Of a stretch of DNA of 64,000 nt, positions 55,080 to 64,000 are shown piece after piece. A program made the translations under genes and the position numbers. Each line of letters starts with the position of its first letter. Positions within the stretch are counted from its first letter, which is position 1. Source of the DNA: Microvelia longipes (taxonomy: Eukaryota > Arthropoda > Insecta > Hemiptera > Veliidae). The notes under the pieces are model-generated. The model was given only the letters and a program-made list of their open reading frames with translations. It was not told the origin of the DNA and searched no databases. Location of the stretch: positions 21,666,014 to 21,730,013 of the forward strand of contig JACMZG010001913.1 of NCBI GenBank assembly GCA_018340805.1, given 5' to 3'.

Positions 55080-55440
55080 AAAGCTTTGACAAAAGGGGAA
55101 ATAAGGGGTTAAGGATGGGAGGGAGCGGAAGGCTTAATATAAGACCTAGCCCAAAGTAATATGAATAACGGTTCCAGGCTAGGTTCAAGGGGTTTCGCGG
55201 AGTGAGTTTTATAGTCGGTATGAGGCAGACCCTGAGTCCAACACTGTTGCGAGACCGCTGTCTTCGTGCGTAAATGCATTACTCTCTCCTTTTTGGTAAC
55301 ATTTTTACCGCAAGAAAAATTTTGCCAAACAAAAAAACTGGCAATATCGGTTGAGAAATCCGTAGTATATTTATACCAGGTAAAACATTTCAGATACACT
55401 AACAATAAATCCAAAAAATAAGGGGAAAACATGGTCCTAG
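55080..55440 (-). other. GC-richer unclassified segment
   Basis: The block at about 55100-55330 is richer in G+C than its flanks (minus strand: CTCGCAACAGTGTTGGACTC, AGGGTCTGCCTCATACCGAC, TCACTCCGCGAAACCCC). An open frame of 107 codons covers it, but no domain is recognisable. It may be a LINE 3' UTR or another repeat. It lies in the first visible receptor intron. Confidence 0.35.
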
Positions 55441-55444
55441 AATT

Positions 55445-56300
55445 TCAAAAATGGTATTACTAAATTTATGCATCCAGGTTCAAATTTACCATCAAAAAAT
55501 GGTAATTTTGTCACCACTTATGGTAACTTTAAAAAGTTAAATAAGACCATACCGTAATATTGCCCATTTAGGAAATTGCATTAAATCTAAGAAGTTTGAT
55601 GATCCTAATATCACTATATTCCGGTATTTTGTTATCAATCTAATATTTGATAATATCATAAATTTTGTTCAAAACCCCAAGAAAAAGAAATATTTTTAAC
55701 AGTAATCTAAGATAAATATCAAACAATAGATTGATGAAAAAATTAATATAATACGGAAATATTAGGATATAATTTCGTAGTATTCAATACATTTTCCAAA
55801 ATAGGCAACATTATGGTTAAGCTCTTTACCATTTTAAAGTCACTTAAAGTGGTAAAAAACATCACCAAATCAAATTAATGACATAAAAAATACTTTATTT
55901 CAACTATTAAGCTAGAAAATTGTTTTGAGAGCTACTTTTGGCAATAATGTCATCAGCATAGTATAACATAGATTACAAAGAAAATTAAATTATAAGTCTG
56001 AGACTGAAGAAAAATTGCAGTATAAGCATAAAACTAAACTGCAAGTCTAATGGAAAAAATTAAAAAAGCAAAATTACCATATTTGGATAATTGTTACCAA
56101 AATGATAATAGAAAATTTTAACTCGCAAGAGTCAATTAGCTGAGAGTAGAAAATATGTTCCAAAGTCTAGTACCATATTTTTCCCTTATTTTTGAGGGTT
56201 TAATGTTGGTGCAATTGAAATGTTCCACTCGGTATAAAAGAACTCGTGTGAAGAGGATGAGTGCTTAAAGTCAATTGTTTATAAAACACAGTGACGTCTC
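55445..56300. other. AT-rich region, no exon seen
   Basis: Weak inverted repetition of GGTAATTTTG/ACCATTTTAAAG-type words. No gene recognised. Confidence 0.4.
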
Positions 56301-56309
56301 TGACGTAAC

Positions 56310-56720
56310 ACAAATTGAGAAAAATCTATTAGTCCAGGAGCCGGCGCTGAAAAAACCTGACTCATTTTGTATTGCTTTAAACCAAATTTTATTGAAAATA
56401 TACGTTAAATTATGAAGAATAAACAAAGTCTGTCTATATAGATTGTAGCTTTTCATATATTGGCGCACGCTTACAAGGTTAGGCATCGCACAAATTTTAG
56501 GTTTCTTAAAATAAGCGGTTTGCTGTCAGTCGTGTACAAACCTTACAGAAGACATTTTTAAAGCTTTTTTTAAATCGTTTGTTTATTAACCAAAATTAGA
56601 TAACAACCTAAAAATATGTTAAATTTTGCAAAGTCAACAAATTTCTTTTAAAAAATATCTACGTTTTGTGCATTTTTTAAGTAATTTAGCAAAAGCTTTA
56701 ACTTTAGCTGTAGTAATGTT
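56310..56720 (+). repeat. Copy of the 47250-47690 repeat
   Basis: Shared blocks in the same order: AGGAGCCGGCGCTGAAAAAA, TTTTGTATTGCTTTAAACCA, ATCGCACAAATTTTAGGTTT, AAATATGTTAAATTTTGCAA. Single arm only. Confidence 0.65.
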
Positions 56721-56742
56721 TTTTGATGATTTGCTTTCGGTT

Positions 56743-57625
56743 ATTTTTTTTTTTTTTTTTTTTTATTTATTTTATTTTCATATTTACAATAAAATTATTA
56801 AGCAACAAAAACAAATTAATACATTAAACATGATGGTTAAATATATATAGAACTTAAGATTACATATTTATGAACCATTGACACCGTCAATCAAAAACTG
56901 GTGACCATTCTGCTGCTGTGATAAATTACAGGAATCTTTCCACTTTTAAGGCAGAGAGCCCTGTGTTGTGGAATGATTGTCTGTGTACTTTACTTAACAA
57001 ACATCTATTCAAACCATGTATAGAATTTTATACCATGTGATTTATATTTGTGAACTAAATAAAAAATTTTTGTTTATAGTTTTAGTGGTTTGTATAATAA
57101 AAAACGACCTTAGACCATAGATTTTAAACTCACCTGAACTAGATTAGATTATCTGTTTATTTTATCATCTTTTTCTTGTTTATTTATGAGAATCAATTTT
57201 ATTTTTTTAGTAAAGACTGTTTTTGAAAGATTAAAATTAATGTATTTAGGTAAATTATTGTATAGTTTAGTACCGATGAATTTCCATTGCCTTTGTCCCA
57301 TGGTGGTTTTCATAAATGGCTCAATCAACGTTTCTTATGAGCTGATCTTGTTTTACCTATAACTCTAGGCATTTCTAGATTATGTTTGTGGAGTTGATTA
57401 AGTGAAACCATTTGATACATATAATCTATTTTCAAAACATTTAGTTCTTTAAATAGAGGGCCTGATCTTTCCTCTCTATCTTTAAAACGATATATTAAAC
57501 GATTATTTTTAAATAAGCTATGGCAAACTTTAATTAAACTTTTAACAAAACGTTTGCAACTTACATCTGAGGTTGTTCCCGCAAGGGATATTCCTAAAGT
57601 GCCGCAGGAGTTCTCCCCAAAACTT
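56743..57625 (-). pseudogene. LINE reverse-transcriptase ORF C-terminus and 3' UTR
   Basis: Minus-strand frame: GENSCGTLGISLAGTTSD, CKRFVKSLIKVCHSLF, NRLIYRFKDREERSG, PLFKELNVLKIDYMYQ, HNLEMPRVIGKTRSAHKKR. After a stop and frameshift near 57330 it continues IEPFMKTTMGQRQWKFIGTK LYNNLPKYINF. The pattern PLFKELNVLK..YMYQ ... N..P......TRS ... (Y/F).G.KLYN.LP is the C-terminal tail of non-LTR retrotransposon ORF2 proteins. A 3' UTR of ~400 bases ends in an 18-22-base A tail (T run at 56743-56764 on the plus strand). The RT core is absent. Confidence 0.75.
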
Positions 57626-57639
57626 TGTTAACTGTATTA

Positions 57640-58560
57640 AACATTTTTCATGAAAATTAAATGATCATTAATGATTTTTGGTCTAAAATTGTATAAATCA
57701 CTTAGCATAACTAGAATTGTTATGCTTCAACCCGCTTCAGCTAATATGTTTTTATCTATTTTTCTATCTTGTAAAACGTTTGATAAGTTTAAGCTTTATA
57801 TGTGCTATAAGAGAATATTTTTAATTAATACTTTAAATTCCTCATTCCTTAATTTAAGAATTCATAAGAAACAATTAAACGCCGTTTGTTCCTAAGGGTG
57901 CTAATTTCTACCTCTGTTAAATTAGAAGCCACAAAAACTTCGAGACAAGGCAAAAAGTTATAATCTAGTTTTTAAAACTTTTAGCTATTAATAATAACCT
58001 TTGCTCTTAAATCTTATTAAAGAGGCAAAACTTCCAAATACACCGAGGAGTCTCACAGAAAATTTGTTTTGACAGCGTATACTTTACTTGGTTAGCAGCA
58101 GACAAAAAAACACTTTCTTAATAGAAACATTCTCTTAACACTATCACAACTTCATCTTAGAAAACCGTCAAGTTCTAAGACATAATGCTCAACAGTATTC
58201 TCAATACTAGAATAATATATATATTTATTTCATAGACAAATTTTACATTGTATTAAAATAAGTCAAAAAGTTTTTCAACAAAAACTTAAAAACATTTAAA
58301 ATACATGACTCCCTCCCGCCTTTTTACAAATCTTCTTTATCCCTATTAGAAACTAGCAAATTGTATCTTTTCGAGCTGTATTAAGACAGCGCTTCTACGG
58401 AACAAACCAATCACTGTTCAAGAAAACTATGAACAGGGGGTTGTTATGAATCAGGGATTTGTTTGTTCAAAGCAGCGCTGTCCAACGCAGCTTGAAAAGC
58501 AACAATGTGCTAGTTTCACACACATATATAGTTAGTTAAACTAGTTTCACACCAGTTTAT
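57640..58560. other. AT-rich region, no exon seen
   Basis: The plus-strand frame at 57671-57895 has no recognisable domain. Nothing else supportable. Confidence 0.4.
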
Positions 58561-58562
58561 AC

Positions 58563-58711
<149 letters not shown>

Positions 58712-58756
58712 TGGTGGCCCCCCCTAAAGGCAACCCTGGCTACGCCCATGAATGTA
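58712..58756 (-). mobile_element. hAT-like terminal sequence
   Basis: Minus strand: ATGGGCGTAGCCAGGGTTGC, CTTTAGGGGGGGCCACC. This resembles the CAGNGGCGTAGC...GGGGGG termini of hAT transposons (compare 945-997). The first base of the canonical CAG is changed. No transposase remnant nearby. Confidence 0.5.
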
Positions 58757-58819
58757 TGTACACATTTTATGTACACAGAAACCCTAAAAAATGAGTACAG
58801 TTACATCCCCCCCCCCCCA

Positions 58820-59690
58820 AATTAAATTTAATGACATTTAGCGTCATTAACCTTTTATTAAATTTATAAAAGATAAATATATTATTTCAGTAGATAGAAC
58901 TGTGATGCACACAAATTCCTATTATCCTATATTAATCAATAATAAATCGTGTCATATAACATGTCCAAATATCCTATTGTTTATAAATCAAATTTCAAAA
59001 AATTGACTAAAATCTTTTCAGTGTTTCCTTAATTCTACATTCTAGATATTTTTAAAAAAGGAAATTTTGTCGTTAAAATCTAGTCGTTAATGATTGCTAA
59101 GATGATTCTGAATTTTAAGCCAAGTCACAAGTTAACAAAAACTCTTAGTATCGTTAGTCTCTGCATTATTTGAACATTGCAAGAGCTTGACGTCAAGGAC
59201 TTTCTTATATCTAAGTTGAAACATTTTTCAACTCATGCTTAAGTTTTGTAAGTCTTAGAAAAGTTAAAAAAGTAATAAGGATAAAACTAGAATTTTTTCA
59301 TGAAAAAAAGGAATCTTAGTTAGGTTGAACTTTATCCATAGACTATTAAAAGACAGATAAGAAAAGTAGAAAAATGTAAGAATAGTATATTTAAATATTT
59401 AACAAGAGATTTCATTAGAGCCACAAATGGCTTAGAAAGAGTTTTAGTTTTTTCCTTTCTTAGGAAGAAAAGGGATAAAGGCAAATAATATTGCGAAAGT
59501 AAGAGGATTGTCCAAGATGGCGGACGAAGTCCAATCTAAAGGGGTAGACTTATTTTCTCTCCCATAATTTTTCTTATTCTTTTTGCTTCCCATCCTACAC
59601 ATCTTTATATTTATATTAATAGCTTTAAATTTGTTTTAAATAATTTAATATTATTTTTAAAAAAAATATTAATCATGACATGTTACTCCT
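58820..59690. other. AT-rich region, no gene seen
   Basis: Nothing recognisable. A homopolymer C12 sits at 58807-58818. Confidence 0.4.
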
Positions 59691-59699
59691 GCTATTATT

Positions 59700-60129
<430 letters not shown>

Positions 60130-60130
<1 letters not shown>

Positions 60131-60420
60131 TGACTATGTTTCTAAGAGTATGTGTATTTATATTACAGCGGTATGTTTTTGTTGTGTGTATGAGATTTTT
60201 GAGTATCTTCGAGCGTACTGGCACTGTATACGTTTATGTATATACCGTTCTATCTACCACCCCTCCTTGTATTACCCACTCTACCTGCCCCACCGTGCAC
60301 ACTCGTTTCCTTTAATTCCTTCCCCTCTACCTTCCAGTCCCTCTCTGTCAGACGAAGAACATAGTTCGAAACGTTACAAATTTATGTAAGTATTTTCTTA
60401 GTTTTCCTATCTTAAATTCT
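60130..60420 (+). repeat. Microsatellite-flanked unit with hammerhead-like motif
   Basis: Between two long AT tracts. CAGACGAAGAAC, then a 3-base loop and GTTCGAAACG at 60350-60378, resembles a hammerhead core with one change (CAGACGA for CTGACGA). C-rich text such as CCACCCCTCCTTG and CCTGCCCCACCG precedes it. Two overlapping short open frames have no known domain. Confidence 0.4.
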
Positions 60421-60434
60421 GTATATATAGTATA

Positions 60435-60505
<71 letters not shown>

Positions 60506-60535
60506 ATATATATATATAATATATATATACATATA
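60420..60535. repeat. (AT)n microsatellite
   Basis: AT tract with ATAAT interruptions; followed by ATTGGGATATAGAAAGCGCT. Confidence 0.95.
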
Positions 60536-61420
60536 TTGGGATATAGAAAGCGCTAACTATCTAGGATACCAGATATTTCACAAACCAACTCATACTGGCA
60601 GGAAACTCACGCAGTATCATCATTCAGCACTGAGGATGGCTGATGTAAACTCCTTAGTCTCAAAAGTTTTAAAAATTAGAGACGATTTGGCAAAATCATA
60701 CCTCCGAATACCACATTTGACAAAATGGACATCTGCGACGTTGCATTATGAACATACTTTTAGTGAGAAAGAGAGAAAACAAGTCGTAGGAAAACTTAAC
60801 ATATATGTCAAACTACAAATAGCATTATAAAGATTCTAACTATTCTTAACTAACTACTAAAACCCCTTCTTAACTCCTAAAACACTTATTGGAAACGGTA
60901 AAGATTCCATCCAAAAAATAATTAGTGTTGTCTAATGTCGTTTAATGTTATGTTTAATTTTTTACAGTTACAACCAAAAACTAAGATTAAAATAAATTAT
61001 TAAAACAACAACTAAGTTATTTGTTAATTGTCTATGTTGGAGGAAACAAACGCAGCTAAATCAATTAAGGCAAGAGAAAATTATTTATATTGATTTCAAA
61101 ATTGAACATAGAAAGAAAATAAGAGCAAAAAGATTCTCATAAAAGTCAAAAATTAAAAGTTTTTAATTATTAACTTCTAATATATTCAAAGTAAAACTTT
61201 GTTAATTTAACAGCAGTTTTTTTAAAATTTAATTAAACCTCTCTCTTTTCTTTGAACTTAGTTTAAACAGACTGAGTTGCAATGTCTATTATTTTTTTTA
61301 AACTCGGAATTAATTTGTTCAAAAATATTCTAAAAACGTGACATATTAAAATATTATTTAGCTGAAAATGGTAATTAGCGGTTATTTATCTCTAAATATT
61401 CTAAAAGAGAATAAAGATAA
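60536..61420. other. Unclassified; small open frame with CTGAGGATGGCTG motif
   Basis: CACTGAGGATGGCTGATGTA at 60626 is the kind of CTGANGATGGC phrase seen near fold-back/Penelope termini, but without a clear stem and GAAA. The 64-codon frame at 60636-60830 has no known domain. The remainder is AT-rich. Confidence 0.35.
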
Positions 61421-61424
61421 TTTT

Positions 61425-61480
61425 GGCACGGAGGTCCGCAAGTCGGGCAAATTTTCTTTGAAATGCGGGGTTTCTTGCTC
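61425..61480 (+). repeat. FB1 terminus fragment
   Basis: TTTTGGCACGGAGGTCCGCA, AGTCGGGCAAATTTTCTTTG matches the FB1 left end at 28250. Confidence 0.7.
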
Positions 61481-61539
61481 ATCAATTGTTTCATGTATAT
61501 TTCTTTGATCGTTAATTGTTCTCTCTTGCAGAACTACAC

Positions 61540-62150
61540 GACTATACTATCGCCTCTCTCTCTTTTATTATTATACACACAACCCCTACACTAGACCATA
61601 CCTATTACCTTTCTCTATCTCATTATTAAACAATATTACACTGTAGTCTGTCTCACACCACAACATGACTACACTATCGCTATCACCTCTCTCTCTCTCT
61701 TTCTCTTATTACTAAACAACACTACACTATAATCGCTCTCTCATCAATAAACAAACTAAGATTACACTATCGCTATCACCTCTCTCTCTCTTCTCTTATT
61801 ATTAAAACAACACAACACTATAATCGCTCTCTCATCAACAAACTAAGATTACACTATCGCTATCACCTCTCTCTCTCTCTCTTTCTCTTATTATTAAACA
61901 ACACTACACTATAATCGCTCTCTCATCAATAAACAAACTAAGACTACACTATCGCTATCACCTATCTCTCTCTCTCTCTCTCTTATTATTAAACAACACT
62001 ACACTATAATCGCTCTCTCATCAATAAACAAACTAAGACTACACTATCGCTATCACCTCTCTCTCTCTCTTTCTCTTATTATTAAACAACACTCACTATA
62101 ATGCTCTCTCATCAATAAACAAACTAAGACTACACAATCGCTATCAATCA
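61540..62150. repeat. CT-rich satellite, ~90-bp unit, about six copies
   Basis: Each unit holds ACTATCGCTATCACCTCTCT, a (CT)n run of variable length, TTATTATTAAACAACACTAC, ACTATAATCGCTCTCTCATC and AATAAACAAACTAAGA. The first unit is the most divergent and the central ones are nearly identical, typical of unequal exchange. Purine-rich on the minus strand. Confidence 0.93.
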
Positions 62151-62154
62151 TGAA

Positions 62155-63180
62155 GCTCTTAAAATCTCTTCTCAAACAGCAATTTATTCCTGTGTAAATG
62201 TTGAGACAATAACCAATCAAGTAAATCACTACTAGGACGGACTCATAATAATATCCAGGAATACAGCCCTTCAATATTAAAACATCACTCAAACCAAGTA
62301 AATGAAAAATTAATAATATATGTCCAACAATAAATATATAATGAAATGACATCTAAGCATCGATTTTTACACACAACTTTTAAACATGCTAAATAAATTT
62401 TAAAACATAATTTACAATAAAGTTAAAAATAATTACAACGAATGTTATATATTTAAAGTACATGGTTGGCCTGTTGATTTTACTTTTACCAAAAACGCTT
62501 TTTATCTTACAAACAAATAGCTTTTATAATTTTCAACAATCTTTTTTCAATTTTCTTCTACTTTTCTTATCTCTAAACTTAAAAACAAATTATTTGTTGG
62601 TTAAAGGTAGGATTCGTTTTAAATGAAGCAAAAGGAATGAATTTTCTAAAGGAAATATTATTTTGTTCCTCGCACTAGTACAAGGCACAAGGCGATAATT
62701 AATCGGTTATTATAATTTAAGATTGGAGATAAGTGTGTCGCATATCCGATTTGCCTAAAGACGGTGCTCTAATACATTTTTAAAAATAAGAGAGATTTCT
62801 ATTTTAATGTAAAGATCCAAGGTATAGCTAGAGAAAATCGTCTATATTTGTCACGAGGCAGATTAAGAACTAAATGTACAGGTCAAGTCCGGTCAAGTCA
62901 AGACATTTTATTTCTCATACATCAGTTCCGTACAAAATAATGGGATATGAAGCCCAAGATATCCTCATGCTCATACCAGCGAAGTTTCTCTATAGCTATG
63001 TATAAAATACATAACAACAAAAACGAATACAGTTAACACTAGTAATAAAACAAAAGGAAACAACATGATATTTAATTTCCCATTTGCTTCATTTGACAGA
63101 CTAATCTTTCAACAGGATTGATCATTTCCTCAAAAAACAAATGTATTTAAATGTTTCCTGATTTTGTGGAGGGACTCATT
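62155..63180. other. AT-rich region, no gene seen
   Basis: No recognisable exon of the receptor or other gene. Confidence 0.4.
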
Positions 63181-63182
63181 TT

Positions 63183-63240
63183 TTACTTTTCCTCATTTAT
63201 ATCGTATAGTTTATAAGTATATAAGGAAAAGCAATGATTG
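63183..63240 (+). repeat. R1 family fragment (5' end)
   Basis: TTACTTTTCCTCATTTATAT, CGTATAG, GTATATAAGGAAAAGCAATG. Only the first ~55 bases. Confidence 0.7.
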
Positions 63241-63519
63241 CACAGAAAATTTAATTTCACCGTAATTACCTATTTCAGGTTAATTTAAGATCTGAGTAAA
63301 TTTAACCAAGTTGTCTGTCAACTAGGTAAAACTTCATGAAAATTCATAAAAGCCAGTAATATAAAAACAAATATAAAAGAAAATTTATATAAAACCATTT
63401 TATTTATCACCTTTATTTTATATCTTTTTATTTAGTTTTGAACAAGGATAATTTTTTTTACAGATACATTTTATTTTATACTTAAAATTAAAATTTAAAA
63501 TATTATTTTTATGTTTACC

Positions 63520-63660
63520 TGATAAAGCCTTAAACTCCTCCCCCAAGCTCCAGCTTGCTGTTTTGGGGGAGTATTGATCTAAAAACCTGTATGTACTACT
63601 TTATTTGTACTTTTAATATCAAATAAATTATTTTGAATTTGAATTTTGAATTTTCCAATA
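63520..63660 (+). mobile_element. Possible retroposon 3' end
   Basis: CTCCCCCAAGCTCCAGCTTG / TTTTGGGGGAG forms a hairpin. It is followed by AATATCAAATAAATTATTTT and (GAATTTT)n, the kind of short-repeat tail used by non-LTR elements. No coding part is visible upstream. Confidence 0.4.
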
Positions 63661-63829
63661 TTGAATGCTCCTGTAATTTTTAAATTGATAGGGAAATGAC
63701 ATTTTACGACAGGCAGCTAATTTATTTACAAAGATTTGGGCATGTGTAATAATTTAAACTTTTTGTTTGTAACTACTTCATAATAGTTATTTAGGCACTA
63801 AGGGTGTAAAGAATGCTATTATTTCCCTG

Positions 63830-63925
63830 AGCAGTTAGTTGGTTCCTAAGGCAAAAGCTGAGGTAACTACAGCATTTAATTCCAAAGACGGACTTATGTG
63901 TTAAACTCCCGAGGCAAAGCCGAGG
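63830..63925. repeat. GC-hairpin repeat related to 37680-37790
   Basis: TAAACTCCCGAGGCAAAGCC, GAGGAAAGTAATTA. Shares order and words with 37680-37790. Cut short before the window end. Confidence 0.5.
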
Positions 63926-64000
63926 AAAGTAATTATTGCAAGGCAAATAGCATTTTAATCCCAACGTACATACAAAATTTGTTCTACGTTGGCACCATTT

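Noticed and set aside
55109..55432. 107-codon minus-strand frame as a gene
   Set aside because: No recognisable domain, no splice context that fits the receptor, and its GC-rich text looks like a retroelement UTR.

Overview
The window looks like strongly AT-rich arthropod (most likely insect) nuclear DNA. It holds no bacterial-style gene clusters. The only host gene I can support is on the minus strand. Three small exons at 54530-54722, 39085-39178 and 31639-31732 have GT/AG borders and compatible phases, and together they encode the end of the hormone-binding domain through TM3 of a class B (secretin-family) GPCR. The sequence is closest to insect diuretic hormone 44 (CRF-like) receptors. 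The introns between them are about 15.4 and 7.4 kb. I found neither the earlier extracellular exons (expected above 54.7 kb) nor the TM4-TM7 exons (expected below 31.6 kb), so most of the window is probably intron of this one gene.

Nearly everything else is repeats and decayed mobile elements. Left end (1-10 kb): a minisatellite, an hAT transposase remnant with an hAT-like terminus, a 118-bp tandem repeat, one copy of a dispersed repeat family called R1 here, and a LINE RNase H fragment fused to a Penelope-like terminus. 9.6-13.6 kb: two broken Ty1/copia pieces meeting head-to-head, followed by a 308-bp sequence that is an almost perfect palindrome overlapping the LTR. 13.6-31 kb: a diverged LTR, a tRNA-derived SINE, GC hairpins, small TIR elements, and one copy of a 0.8-kb tyrosine-recombinase (Crypton-like) derivative.

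31-49 kb: receptor exons, a second and inverted Crypton-derivative/MITE composite, a third copy split by a retroposon, a 52-bp tandem array, several fold-back elements, a fourth Crypton copy that keeps more of the recombinase N-terminus, and several R1 copies. 49-64 kb: a jockey-type LINE nested inside a fold-back element, a Penelope-like GIY-YIG fragment, a receptor exon, a second LINE remnant, long AT microsatellites and a CT-rich satellite.

Four points stand out. (1) The receptor exons lie in introns made mostly of transposons, and exon 31639-31732 is flanked by ~1-kb inverted repeats. (2) A family with terminal inverted repeats has kept only the N-terminus of a tyrosine recombinase. (3) Several unrelated repeat families carry hairpins closed by a C-GAA-G triloop. 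(4) Some Penelope-related or fold-back elements carry hammerhead-like CTGANGA...GAAA cores. All reading was by eye: family names rest on recognisable motifs, and boundaries of old repeats are approximate.
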